This document shows, piece by piece, positions 26,212-34,956 of a DNA stretch of 46,871 bases. The stretch's first letter is position 1, and every line of letters starts with the position of its first letter. This stretch comes from Lachnoclostridium sp. UBA1308 (GTDB lineage: Bacteria > Bacillota > Clostridia > Lachnospirales > Lachnospiraceae), in the NCBI GenBank assembly GCA_002307215.1, contig DBTU01000008.1, forward strand, positions 1 through 46,871. The letters are read 5' to 3'. The translations under genes and the position numbers were made by a program. The notes below the pieces were generated by a model. That model searched no databases, had not been told where the DNA came from, and saw only the letters and a list, made by a program, of their open reading frames with translations.

Positions 26212-26228
26212 CATTTAGGAGGAAGTAT

Positions 26229-27599
26229 ATGGCGAAAGATATTTATACAGGACAGGAAGCACTCGAAATAGAAGCAATAAAAAGTAAAGCGAAGGATAAT
26301 GGAATCGAGATGATTCGATTGGAGTTTACAGATGTATTAGGAATCAACCGCGGTAAATTAATGCCGGTTGAAATGCTTGATGAAATTTTTGAAGGTGGAA
26401 TCGGCTTTGCAGCCGCAGGCATGGCCCTATCCTTTAATAATGAAATCGTATCCTCTGATTATTATGGTGATACCTGGGATGATATGAAGGTAGTGGGAGA
26501 TCCATCAACCTTCATACTGCTACCGCATTGTGAAAAGACAGCATTTATATTGGGCGATCTGTATTACAGAGGAGAGCCGATGCATCAGTCTCCGCGAGGC
26601 TTCCTAAAAAAAATGGTAAATGAATTTCACAAGCTGGGGTATGATCCGATTGCTGCCAGTGAACTTGAATTCTATGTTTACAATAAGACTGATGATGGCA
26701 GGATTGAGCCTTATACGAATCACTCCTGCAGTTGTTATACCGCTAATAAACGCATTGATCCGAAAAGATTCCTATATCAACTGACAAAAACCTTTCGGAA
26801 GATGGCCTTCAATGTTTTATACATGAACCATGAATATTATCCGGGACAGTTTGAATATAACTGGAAGCATGCCAGTGTTGTCAGATGTGCGGATGAGAAT
26901 GTGTTATTCAAAACCTTCAGTAAGGATATTGCGGAAACGAATGATTTAATGGTTACCTTTATGGCAAAGCCAAAGACTGCTCAGGGCGGTAGCGGATGTC
27001 ATTTTCATATTTCTTTAAATGATATTAATACCGGTAAAAATATTTGCGAGGATACAAGCAAAGAGGATGGAATGGCTGATGTTCTGCGATACTTCATTGG
27101 CGGACTGTGCAAGCATGCACTTGGAATTACACCGTTCTTAGCACCGACCGTGAATTGCTATAAAAGGTATCAGCCAGATTCCTTTGCTCCTATATATATC
27201 GGTTGGGGTTATGATAACAGAACAACCTACATCAGAGTTCCTTCGGAAAGAGGACCTGCAACACGTTTGGAGATACGTGCGGGAAGCGCGGCATCCAATG
27301 CATATCTGGCACTCGGTGCGATTCTTGCAGCCGGTCTTGACGGTATCAAGAATAAAATTGAGCCGCCGGAAGTAATCTTGACAGATATTTATCACGATAA
27401 AGAAAAGCAGGCTCAGACAGAAGCGCTGCCACAGAGTCTATTTCGTTCTCTCTACCATCTGGAACAGGATAAATGGCTGATGGAGACAGTGGGTGATGCG
27501 TTAGCAGATAATTTTATTAAACTAAAAAGAAAAGAAGTGGAAGAGTTTTCTAAATTCGTTACAGATTGGGAATGGGACACCTATTCATATCACGTTTAA
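26229..27599 (+). CDS. Glutamine synthetase-family ligase (GmaS/PuuA-like)
   Basis: A 456-residue ligase expected to join an amine to the gamma-carboxyl of glutamate with ATP. Family motifs are visible: ELEFYVY (metal-binding glutamates, near 142), GQFEYNW (near 203), GSGCHFHISL (ATP/metal histidine loop, near 255), NCYKRYQPDSFAP (near 305) and RLEIRAGSAASNAYLALGA (near 345). The opening LEFTDVLGINRGKLMP is GS-like but the neighbours indicate a specialised paralogue rather than glnA: it is followed directly by split glutamate synthase domains, as gmaS is followed by mgsABC in methylamine users. The amine is not known. AGGAGG lies upstream. Confidence 0.82.
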   Translation: MAKDIYTGQEALEIEAIKSKAKDNGIEMIRLEFTDVLGINRGKLMPVEMLDEIFEGGIGFAAAGMALSFNNEIVSSDYYGDTWDDMKVVGDPSTFILLPHCEKTAFILGDLYYRGEPMHQSPRGFLKKMVNEFHKLGYDPIAASELEFYVYNKTDDGRIEPYTNHSCSCYTANKRIDPKRFLYQLTKTFRKMAFNVLYMNHEYYPGQFEYNWKHASVVRCADENVLFKTFSKDIAETNDLMVTFMAKPKTAQGGSGCHFHISLNDINTGKNICEDTSKEDGMADVLRYFIGGLCKHALGITPFLAPTVNCYKRYQPDSFAPIYIGWGYDNRTTYIRVPSERGPATRLEIRAGSAASNAYLALGAILAAGLDGIKNKIEPPEVILTDIYHDKEKQAQTEALPQSLFRSLYHLEQDKWLMETVGDALADNFIKLKRKEVEEFSKFVTDWEWDTYSYHV

Positions 27600-27619
27600 A
27601 TTGACCTGGAGGAATGATT

Positions 27620-28516
27620 ATGTGCGGAATTGCAGGAATAGTAAGTAAGAGGGAAATAGATATATCGACAAGTTTGCTAAAGATGTTGTCCTATATTCAG
27701 CACAGAGGACCGGATGCCAGTGGTATTGCTGTATTTGCAAAGAAGGATAAGGTTACTCTCAGGGTATCCTTAAGCAGTGAAGATAAAAAGGAAGAACTGA
27801 TCAGTATTGTAAAGAAGTATGGAACAATCGAGGACAGTAACCTTGTACCGGCCGGTAAGACAATTCCGATTATGGAAATTGTAATAGATATGGATTCATT
27901 GCTAGTCCCGGAACTACATATGGCAATTAACAAGGTTAGCGGATTGGCGGTGCATTCCATAGGAAATGATATTAAGATTTATAAGGAATGCGGACATCTG
28001 GATCAGTTGACCCAGAAGTACACAATTGATACCGGTATTTGCCGCCATGGAATCGGGCATGTGAGAATGGCTACAGAAAGTGCGGAGGATATTAATGCCG
28101 CACATCCCTTTGTATCTCCTTTTTATCCGACGCTTGCCATGGTTCATAACGGTCAATTCACCAATTATTTTAATATGCGTCGTTTTCTGGAATCAAAAGG
28201 AGCAAAATTTAAGACAATGAATGATTCAGAGGCGGCTAGCCATTTGATTGCTTACGCGATGAGAGAAAATAACGGTGATCTTGAAGCAGCACTTCGATAT
28301 GCAGCTGAGCAGATGGACGGTATTTTTTGTATCATTGCATCAACAGACAAACAAATTGGCTTTGTGAAGGATAAACTGGGAATTAAACCTTTGCTTTTGG
28401 TGGAAACAGAAGATTATATCCTGATGGGCTCCGAGCAAATTGAATTTAATGTATTTGATGCAAATATCTATGCAGATGAGATGGAGCCGGGGGAGGTGCG
28501 TGTATGGAATGTTTAG
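27620..28516 (+). CDS. Class II glutamine amidotransferase subunit (MgsA/GlxB-like)
   Basis: A 298-residue Ntn-type amidotransferase domain that stands alone. The start MCGIAGIVSKRE places the catalytic cysteine at position 2, which decides for the ATG at 27620 over that at 27614; GGAGG is seven bases upstream. QHRGPDASGIAVF, GHVRMATES, AHPFVSPFYPTLAMVHNGQF and DSEAASHLI are the substrate-pocket motifs. It resembles the N-terminal domain of glutamate synthase expressed as a separate protein. With the next two genes it would form an MgsABC-type complex (N-methylglutamate synthase) or a related GlxBCD complex. Its 3' end overlaps the next start by 13 bases. Confidence 0.85.
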   Translation: MCGIAGIVSKREIDISTSLLKMLSYIQHRGPDASGIAVFAKKDKVTLRVSLSSEDKKEELISIVKKYGTIEDSNLVPAGKTIPIMEIVIDMDSLLVPELHMAINKVSGLAVHSIGNDIKIYKECGHLDQLTQKYTIDTGICRHGIGHVRMATESAEDINAAHPFVSPFYPTLAMVHNGQFTNYFNMRRFLESKGAKFKTMNDSEAASHLIAYAMRENNGDLEAALRYAAEQMDGIFCIIASTDKQIGFVKDKLGIKPLLLVETEDYILMGSEQIEFNVFDANIYADEMEPGEVRVWNV

Positions 28517-29226
28517 ACATATCTTGTATCGGCAGTACAAACATGAATGCTGCAATTAAAGATGCTTTGAAAAGGGATAAAGAGTTAAAATTGATTAACG
28601 TTAATTCCATGCATAATGTCTGTGCCGGAATCATTGGAGAAGGCAGTATCATCATTGAAGACAGTACCGGACTTTATACCGGCAGCTATCTGGAAGGATT
28701 AAGCGTCCGGGTCAAAGGTAATGTGGGATGGTATGCCGGAGATGACATGATGGATGGAGAGCTTGTTATAGAAAAGAATACCGGATGTAATGTCGGTGCC
28801 TACATAAATGGCGGAACCATTGTCATCTATGGCAATACAGGAAGCCGTGTCGGGTACGGCATGAAGGGCGGTAATATCATTGTATGCGGAAATGCAGGAC
28901 GCTGGGCAGGAATTATGGCTATGGGCGGAGAACTCATAGTACTCGGAGAAGTAGGGCAACGCTGTGGGGAATCCATGTATAGCGGTAAGATATTCACGAG
29001 AGACCCTGAGACGGAGTCCAAGATGGGTGATAATGTGTTTTTGGATGTATTAACCGAAGAGGAGAAGTCTAAGCTGGACGGGTTGTTCTTAAAGTATGAA
29101 ATCAATGCAAAGAGCTGTGAATTCCAGGTGATTCGCCCGGTTCTAAGTGGAAGGCACGAATATAAATTATTCAAACCGGATCTGAAGCCGGAACTTGCTA
29201 AAAAATATACGGTGAAGAGAGGGTAA
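28504..29226 (+). CDS. GXGXG-domain subunit of a glutamate synthase-like complex (MgsB/GlxC-like)
   Basis: A 240-residue beta-helix protein corresponding to the C-terminal GXGXG domain of glutamate synthase. The repeated turns GAYINGGTIVIYGNTGSR, GYGMKGGNIIVCGNAG and GIMAMGGELIVLGEVGQRCG (residues about 95-160) are diagnostic. It probably bridges the amidotransferase and FMN subunits. ATG 28504 lies inside the end of the previous gene, so translation is coupled. Confidence 0.88.
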   Translation: MECLDISCIGSTNMNAAIKDALKRDKELKLINVNSMHNVCAGIIGEGSIIIEDSTGLYTGSYLEGLSVRVKGNVGWYAGDDMMDGELVIEKNTGCNVGAYINGGTIVIYGNTGSRVGYGMKGGNIIVCGNAGRWAGIMAMGGELIVLGEVGQRCGESMYSGKIFTRDPETESKMGDNVFLDVLTEEEKSKLDGLFLKYEINAKSCEFQVIRPVLSGRHEYKLFKPDLKPELAKKYTVKRG

Positions 29227-29231
29227 TTACC

Positions 29232-30536
29232 ATGGATGATAAAAAACAGCCACAGATTTATAATACGCAGAAATCTAAATGGAGTAAAGAGACCCTGTCA
29301 GAGATAGATTATAAAGCAACCTATGGAAAGTATCGAATACGTGGTTGCGCAACGCCCAGATATATGCCTCATTTTGAAGATCTGATGATCCTTCCCTCAC
29401 AGCTGACGCGTATGCCGATTGATACCTACCGGGAGGATTGTGAGACAAGAACGGTTTTAGGAGCACGATTTGCCACAAAGCCACTTATAATTGAAACACC
29501 TATTATGATTGCCGGTATGTCCTATGGTGCACTCAGCAAGGAAGCAAAGATTGCTCTTGCCAAGGCTTCTCAACTAGTAGGTACAGTAATCAGTAACGGT
29601 GAAGGTGGATTACTGCCCGAGGAATTAGAGAATTCCTACCGACAATCAATACAGGTCTTAGCCAGCAGAATGGGCTTCTCCAGAAGAAATCTGGAAGTTG
29701 CGGATATGTTGGAGATTCTTTGTGGCATTGGTGCAAAGCCCGGATTATCCGGTCACCTTATGGGTGAGAAAATCAGTAAGGATATCGCACTGATTCGTCA
29801 GATTCCGGAAGGAATTGATCTTCACTCTCATCCGAGAGCAGGTGATGCCTTCGGAGCGGATGATATGGTTGTGAAGATGCAGCAGATAAGGGAAATGACA
29901 AACTGGGAGACTCCGATATTTTGTAAGATAGCGGCCGGTCGTGTTAAGGACGATGTTAAAATTGCAGTTAAATTAGGCTATGACGGAATTATTTTGGACG
30001 GCTGCCAGGGAGGAACAGGTGCTGCTCCTGTCATGGCCTCGGATCATCTTGGTATTCCTACGATGCCGGCTCTGGTTCAGGCAGTAAGAACACTGGAGGA
30101 GATGGGTGTGAAGGAGGAGATGAGCCTTATCATTTCGGGAGGCATTACTGACGGCTCTGAGCTTGCAAAGGCATTGGCACTGGGTGCGGATGCGGTTGCG
30201 ATTGGCACAGGTGCGATGGTAGCCATGGGCTGCCGGGTATGTATGAACTGTCAGGCAGGAAAATGTGCGTTCGGTATCGGTACCCAGGATCCTGAACTCA
30301 GAAAAAAATTGGACATTGAAGAGGCGGCTGAGAGGGTTGCCAATTATATCAAGGGAATGACAGCAGAAGCAATATTATTAGCGAAAGCAGCGGGCAAAAC
30401 AAAGCTTAAGAATCTGGAACGCGAGGATCTAAGGGCATTGACCCTTGAGGCATGTGCAATGACAGGCGTGCCCTTGGTTGGCAGCGATCTGGTAATCGGT
30501 CAGGGCTTTGGTTTCACAGCTACGAATCAGTTATAA
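29232..30536 (+). CDS. FMN-dependent glutamate synthase-like subunit (MgsC/GlxD-like)
   Basis: A 434-residue TIM-barrel protein of the glutamate synthase central/FMN family. ETPIMIAGMSYGALSKEAK (near 85-103), GEGG (near 121), KPGLSGHLMGEKI, DGCQGGTGAAP (near 255) and ISGGITDGSELAKALALGAD (near 297) are FMN- and 2-oxoglutarate-site motifs; CRVCMNCQAGKCAFGIGTQDP (near 335) carries the cysteines of the 3Fe-4S cluster. In methylamine users the homologous subunit combines the amine group with a 2-oxoacid to make N-methylglutamate. Spacing to the previous gene is five bases. Confidence 0.87.
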   Translation: MDDKKQPQIYNTQKSKWSKETLSEIDYKATYGKYRIRGCATPRYMPHFEDLMILPSQLTRMPIDTYREDCETRTVLGARFATKPLIIETPIMIAGMSYGALSKEAKIALAKASQLVGTVISNGEGGLLPEELENSYRQSIQVLASRMGFSRRNLEVADMLEILCGIGAKPGLSGHLMGEKISKDIALIRQIPEGIDLHSHPRAGDAFGADDMVVKMQQIREMTNWETPIFCKIAAGRVKDDVKIAVKLGYDGIILDGCQGGTGAAPVMASDHLGIPTMPALVQAVRTLEEMGVKEEMSLIISGGITDGSELAKALALGADAVAIGTGAMVAMGCRVCMNCQAGKCAFGIGTQDPELRKKLDIEEAAERVANYIKGMTAEAILLAKAAGKTKLKNLEREDLRALTLEACAMTGVPLVGSDLVIGQGFGFTATNQL

Positions 30537-30548
30537 GGAGTGATAGAA

Positions 30549-30887
30549 ATGCGATTAATTGAGCATCCGATTTTAGGTGAAATAATAAAAGGACCCCTAG
30601 TAAGATTTGAACTGGATGGAAAATCTATGACAGGCTACGAGGGGGAGCCGATTGCCGTAGCGCTTCGAGCGGCAGGAGTGATGACGCACAGACATACCAT
30701 GAAGCTTGACAGGCCCAGAGGTATCTTCTGTGCTATTGGAAGATGTACGGATTGTGTCATGATTGTTGACGGAAAGCCAAATGTCAGAACCTGTGTTACC
30801 CCATTAAAAGAGGGAATGAAGCTTCAGACTCAATATGGTGTGGGAGCCATGAAGCCTTCAGAAGAAGACGTTCTGCACAAAAAGTAG
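30549..30887 (+). CDS. 2Fe-2S subunit of an amine/imino-acid dehydrogenase (Fer2_4-like)
   Basis: A 112-residue plant-type 2Fe-2S protein. The cluster cysteines are in FCAIGRCTDC (C-X4-C-X2-C, near 59-68) and one more in VRTCVTP. This is the domain found at the N-terminus of sarcosine oxidase alpha and as a separate subunit in HcnA, LhpF and opine oxidase. The start is 30549, since AGGAG at 30536-30540 fits it and the open frame upstream starts with GTG in the gap. It is followed by the FAD subunit it should contact. Confidence 0.85.
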   Translation: MRLIEHPILGEIIKGPLVRFELDGKSMTGYEGEPIAVALRAAGVMTHRHTMKLDRPRGIFCAIGRCTDCVMIVDGKPNVRTCVTPLKEGMKLQTQYGVGAMKPSEEDVLHKK

Positions 30888-30906
30888 GAGAAAGGCGGCT
30901 AAAGCA

Positions 30907-32508
30907 ATGAAAAGATTTGAGATGATTGTCATTGGAGCAGGGCCGGCCGGCTTAAGTGCAGCCATTGAAGCTGCCAGAGCAGGGATGGAGGTTACGGTTT
31001 TTGATGAGAATGCAAAACCCGGTGGACAACTCTTTAAACAAATACATAAGTTTTTTGGCTCCAAAGAGCATAGAGCCAAGATCCGTGGCTTCAATATAGG
31101 AAGGGAGCTGTTGGAGGAAGCGCAAAAGCTGGGAGTGCAGGTTATCCTAAATGCAACAGTCATTGGCATCTATCCGGGAAAAGAGATAACAGTAATGATA
31201 GAGGACGGCATACAGCACTTTCGTGGAGACTATCTTGTCATAGCGACGGGAGCCTCCGAGAACATGGTTACTTTTCCCGGCTGGACCCTGCCGGGAGTTA
31301 TCGGTGCCGGTGCAGCACAGACAATGATGAATCTGCACGGAATAAGACCCGGTAACAAGATACTGATGCTTGGTACAGGTAATGTCGGTCTCGTGGTAGG
31401 TTTTCAGCTATTACAAGCCGGGTGCGAACTGACAGCTATGGTTGATGCAGCCCCTCGTGTTGGCGGTTATGGAGTCCATGCATCAAAGGTGGCGAGATGC
31501 GGTGTTCCCTTTTTCCTTTCCCATACAATCGTAGAAGTACGGGGACAGGATAAAGTGGAAGAGGTAACCATTGGCGAAGTAGATAGCGGATGGAACATTA
31601 TACCCGGAACACAAAAAACATTTTCTGTGGATACCATTTGTCTGGCGGTGGGGCTGTCTCCTATGTCCCAGCTTTTAAAAATTGCCGGATGTGACATGAC
31701 AGATAATCCAAGGAAGGGTGGGGTCATTCCGCTTACAGATCAATATGGCGAGACCTCGGTAAAAGGAATTTATGCTGCCGGTGACGTTTCGGGAATTGAA
31801 GAAGCCAGCTCGGCGATGATCGGAGGAAGAATTGCAGGTTGTGCAGCTGCGAAGGAAGCCGGATATCTGACCGAGGAAATCTTTTGCACAAAGTATGAGG
31901 AATACGAAAATGCACTCGAATGCCTAAGACAAGGAATGTTTGGTCCGGACATGAGAGGAAGAGCGGATATAGCTAACACAGCTGAGGGTATTATGCTTTC
32001 TGCGACACTTTTGAAAAAAGGATATATCAGCAATCAAGAGATTCTTCGTTATCCGGGAGTAAAAACAGGAATACATGGGATACATCCTGTCATCGAATGT
32101 AGCCAGAATATTCCCTGCAATCCATGTCAGGACGCCTGTGTTAAGGGATGTATCACCATTGGTAGTAATATTACTGCACTACCCGTTGTTGACGAAGCTA
32201 AGTTGTGCAGTGGTTGTGGTATGTGTGTGGCCTCCTGCTCCGGGCAGGCTATTTTCCTGGTAGAGGAAAATGAGGCAGAGGGATATTCTGATATAACCCT
32301 TCCCTATGAATTTCTGCCACTGCCGATTAAGGGGCAGTCAGGAATTGCTCTTGATCGGAGTGGAGCAGTTATCTGTGATGCGCAGATTATAAAGGTGAAA
32401 AGTTCTGTAGCGATGGATCACACCCATCTTGTTACAATGAGAGTACCATTGGAGATGACCATGCAGGCAAGATTTTTTAAGCACAGGGAAGAAGGAGGAA
32501 CGGTATGA
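30907..32508 (+). CDS. FAD/4Fe-4S oxidoreductase, alpha-like subunit (HcnB-related)
   Basis: A 533-residue flavoprotein. The N-terminal FAD site is IVIGAGPAGLSAAIEAARAG; a second Rossmann motif GTGNVGLVVGFQLLQAG lies near 158, and YAAGDVSGIEEASSAMIGGR (near 290) is the C-terminal FAD contact. Relatives are the central part of sarcosine oxidase alpha, HcnB and OoxA. Unlike those, the stretch 400-450 has a two-cluster ferredoxin domain (CNPCQDACVKGCI and CSGCGMCVASCSGQAI), which would fit ferredoxin as the electron acceptor in an anaerobe. It overlaps the next gene by four bases (ATGA). Confidence 0.85.
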   Translation: MKRFEMIVIGAGPAGLSAAIEAARAGMEVTVFDENAKPGGQLFKQIHKFFGSKEHRAKIRGFNIGRELLEEAQKLGVQVILNATVIGIYPGKEITVMIEDGIQHFRGDYLVIATGASENMVTFPGWTLPGVIGAGAAQTMMNLHGIRPGNKILMLGTGNVGLVVGFQLLQAGCELTAMVDAAPRVGGYGVHASKVARCGVPFFLSHTIVEVRGQDKVEEVTIGEVDSGWNIIPGTQKTFSVDTICLAVGLSPMSQLLKIAGCDMTDNPRKGGVIPLTDQYGETSVKGIYAAGDVSGIEEASSAMIGGRIAGCAAAKEAGYLTEEIFCTKYEEYENALECLRQGMFGPDMRGRADIANTAEGIMLSATLLKKGYISNQEILRYPGVKTGIHGIHPVIECSQNIPCNPCQDACVKGCITIGSNITALPVVDEAKLCSGCGMCVASCSGQAIFLVEENEAEGYSDITLPYEFLPLPIKGQSGIALDRSGAVICDAQIIKVKSSVAMDHTHLVTMRVPLEMTMQARFFKHREEGGTV

Positions 32509-32846
32509 GTAAAATAATCGATCGGTCGCTTAAACTCAGTCCTTTTATTCCACAGGCAGATGATGATATGATCATCTGCCGCTGTGAAGAAGTAACGAAG
32601 GGTGAGATACGTCGTGCAATCCATGACGGAATGTATACGCTTACGGAAATCAGAAGATATTTAAGAACCGGAATGGGGCTTTGTCAGGGCCAGACCTGTA
32701 GTCGTCTGGTGAAGAGCCTCGTAGCGAAGGAAATGGGCATTGCTCCTTCCGAACTGGAGAATACTGTCTCACGAGCGCCGCAACGACCCGTTGAGATGAG
32801 TGTCCTGGCGAATGAAAGAGGGGAAGGAGCTGGCCAATATGAGTAG
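32505..32846 (+). CDS. BFD-like 2Fe-2S subunit
   Basis: A 113-residue protein with a bacterioferritin-associated-ferredoxin-like domain: MIICRCEEVTKGEIRRAI (C-X-C) and GLCQGQTCSRLV (C-X4-C) supply four cysteines. In sarcosine oxidase and HcnB proteins this domain is fused to the end of the FAD subunit; here it is a separate small gene. The 3' end overlaps the start of the next gene by eight bases. Confidence 0.85.
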   Translation: MSKIIDRSLKLSPFIPQADDDMIICRCEEVTKGEIRRAIHDGMYTLTEIRRYLRTGMGLCQGQTCSRLVKSLVAKEMGIAPSELENTVSRAPQRPVEMSVLANERGEGAGQYE

Positions 32847-33966
32847 TAATGTATCAGAAGCAGTCATTATAGGCGGAGGTATCATAGGTTGTGCTACGGC
32901 TTATTACCTGGCGAAAGCGGGAGTCAGTGTCACGGTTTTGGAGAAGAGCCAAATTGGTGAGGGGGGTTCCAGCCGAAACGGAGGCGGAGTCAGACAATCG
33001 GGTCGTGATCCAAGGGAACTGCCGATTGCGATGTACGGAGTGGAGCATCTTTGGCCAACATTGTCCGAGGAGCTTGGGATGGATGTAGAATACTATAAGA
33101 AGGGAAATTTACGCCTTGCAAAAACAGAAGCTCATATCAAAATACTGCAAGGACTTACCGACAGTGCTACGAAAAAAGGTCTGGAGGTAAGAATGATAAA
33201 TGGGGAGGAAGTTAGGCAGATTAATCCCTACTTATCAAAAGAGGTGATCGGAGCCAGCTGGTGCCCCTCAGACGGACATGCTAACCCTCTTCTTGCAACC
33301 TTAGCCTTCTATAAGAATGCGAGAAGGCTTGGAGCCCGATTTATAACAGGAGAGAAAGTAATTAGAATTAAAAAAATCAAGGGGAAAGCCAGACAGGTCA
33401 TTACAGAACAAAACTGCTATGAAGGAGAGAATATTATCTTAGCTGCCGGTTTTGACAGTAATCCCATAGCAGGTTCCATAGGGATTCATATTCCGATGAA
33501 CCGCGTGTTACTGGAGGCGCTTGTTACAGAAGCACAGCCCAAAATGTTCGAACAGATGTTAGGAACAGCAGAGGCTGATTTCTATGGTCATCAAAGTACC
33601 CATGGCTCCTTTGTCTTCGGCGGTTCATCAGGTATCGATGCATACACATCGGATTATGACAGACCGGTTACCAATAGTATGACGGCCTCCTGTATTTGCC
33701 GTGGCATCATAAGATATTTTCCGGAATTGGCCACAGCAAAAATAGTGAGAACCTGGGCGGGATGGGTGGATGAGGCAGCTGATCATGTACCTGTAATTAG
33801 TTTTGCAGAAGAAATTCCGGGCTTGATACTGGCGTGTGGCTTCTCCGGACATGGATTTGGCATATCTCCGGCAGTCGGTAAGCTTCTGTCGGAGATGGTA
33901 CTTGAGGGTAAACCTTCGATTGATCTATCGGCGCTACGATACGATCGATTTAAAGCAAAAATATAG
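32839..33966 (+). CDS. FAD-dependent amine/amino-acid dehydrogenase, catalytic beta subunit (DAO family)
   Basis: A 375-residue flavoprotein of the D-amino acid oxidase/sarcosine oxidase beta family. The FAD motif is VIIGGGIIGCATAYYLAKAG near the N-terminus, followed by EGGSSRNGGGVRQSGRDP, and GHGFGISPAVGKLLSEM at the end. It should oxidise the secondary amine substrate, passing electrons to the 2Fe-2S, BFD-like and FAD/4Fe-4S subunits encoded upstream. ATG 32839 is chosen because AAGGAG sits nine bases before it. Likely substrates by family are sarcosine, N-methylglutamate, proline, hydroxyproline or opines. Confidence 0.85.
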   Translation: MSSNVSEAVIIGGGIIGCATAYYLAKAGVSVTVLEKSQIGEGGSSRNGGGVRQSGRDPRELPIAMYGVEHLWPTLSEELGMDVEYYKKGNLRLAKTEAHIKILQGLTDSATKKGLEVRMINGEEVRQINPYLSKEVIGASWCPSDGHANPLLATLAFYKNARRLGARFITGEKVIRIKKIKGKARQVITEQNCYEGENIILAAGFDSNPIAGSIGIHIPMNRVLLEALVTEAQPKMFEQMLGTAEADFYGHQSTHGSFVFGGSSGIDAYTSDYDRPVTNSMTASCICRGIIRYFPELATAKIVRTWAGWVDEAADHVPVISFAEEIPGLILACGFSGHGFGISPAVGKLLSEMVLEGKPSIDLSALRYDRFKAKI

Positions 33967-34018
33967 AAAAATAATATTAAGAACAAGATCGCCCTAAGGC
34001 GGAGAATGGAGGCTAAAA

Positions 34019-34420
34019 ATGGATTTGAAGAGAACAAATTATTCTTCCGGTGCACCTTTGGAGGAAAAAGCAGGTTACAGCAGAATTGTAAAGGTAGGCC
34101 CTTTTATATATGTAGGAGGAACCACATCGGTTCAGCCGGATGGAAGTGTATTTGGAGAGGGAGATATTTATGCCCAGACAAAGTATGTATTGGAGAAGTT
34201 GGTTAAGCTTCTTGGCGAGGCCGGTTCTAAAGCTGAGGAAGTGGTCAGGGTGAAGGTCTATTCTACGGATATGAGTCGTGGCAGTGAAATAGTAAAAGCC
34301 TATAGTGAGATATTCCATGATATCAGACCTTTATGTACCGTAGTAGGGACCTCCGCTTTAAATCGTCCAAGTCAGTTAGTGGAGATTGAGATGGACGCTA
34401 TTGTGGGAACTTATCTTTGA
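34019..34420 (+). CDS. RidA family (reactive imine deaminase) protein
   Basis: A 133-residue protein of the YjgF/RidA family, a trimer that hydrolyses enamine/imine intermediates. The start SSGAPLEEKAGYSRIVKVGP is followed by IYVGGTTSVQPDG and ends RPSQLVEIEMDAIV, where the usual catalytic arginine is in the C-terminal IRP or NRP context (NRPSQLVEIE). It follows the DAO-family dehydrogenase after 52 bases and fits as a detoxifier of the imine made there. GGAGG precedes ATG 34019 within a GCGGAGAATGGAGG context like that before rnr. Confidence 0.87.
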   Translation: MDLKRTNYSSGAPLEEKAGYSRIVKVGPFIYVGGTTSVQPDGSVFGEGDIYAQTKYVLEKLVKLLGEAGSKAEEVVRVKVYSTDMSRGSEIVKAYSEIFHDIRPLCTVVGTSALNRPSQLVEIEMDAIVGTYL

Positions 34421-34502
34421 TTTTAGTATAGATAAGGAACGGTACGGTAATAACTGCATATACTGCAAGTAAGGAACGAACAAGAAAAGGTGAAAGTACT
34501 AA

Positions 34503-34919
34503 TTGTATGCCAATTATCTGTCAATGACCCAGACTTCTACAGGTGTCGAAAATTATCCGAGGGAGGTACTTCGGCTGGTAAACATTGAGCGTGCAAAGGC
34601 GGGATTACCGGCCTTCACAACAACCCAGCCTCTTACTTCGGCAGCAGATAAGCGTGCGAAGGAGATTACATCAGCTTTTTCCCATACAAGACCGAACGGA
34701 TCCAACTTCTTTACCGTATTAAGGGAGTATGGGGTACCGTTCAGAACTTCGGGTGAAAATATTGCATATGGTCAAAAAACACCTCAACAGGTCGTATCAA
34801 CCTGGATGGGTTCTCCCGGGCACAGACGGAATATACTAAATCCAAGATTTACAAAAATCGGGATTGGTTTCGCTCAGAGTAAAGGACGTAACTACTGGAC
34901 GCAGGAATTTACAAATTAA
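34503..34919 (+). CDS. CAP (SCP-like) domain protein without signal peptide
   Basis: A 138-residue protein that is nearly all CAP domain: VLRLVNIERAKAGLPAF, then DKRAKEITSAFSHTRPNGSN, SGENIAYG and WMGSPGHRRNILNPRFTKIG with the two cavity histidines (FSHTRP and GHRRNI). Bacterial members are usually exported, but no signal peptide or anchor is present here, and a stop codon lies directly before the TTG start at 34503. An AAGGTG in the right place supports the TTG; the gene could also be a 5'-deleted remnant. The VanY-type gene follows after 37 bases. Confidence 0.75.
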   Translation: MYANYLSMTQTSTGVENYPREVLRLVNIERAKAGLPAFTTTQPLTSAADKRAKEITSAFSHTRPNGSNFFTVLREYGVPFRTSGENIAYGQKTPQQVVSTWMGSPGHRRNILNPRFTKIGIGFAQSKGRNYWTQEFTN

Positions 34920-34956
34920 TAAAGGTACACAAAGCCTGTTAAGGAGATGTGCAGTT

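Noticed and set aside
26229..27599. Housekeeping glutamine synthetase (glnA)
   Set aside because: The setting with split glutamate-synthase subunits and an amine dehydrogenase points to a specialised ligase, though motif reading alone cannot exclude ordinary activity.
27620..30536. Normal NADPH glutamate synthase (gltBD)
   Set aside because: The domains are three separate short genes and no GltD-like partner of usual type is present; the FAD protein further on is of the sarcosine oxidase alpha group.
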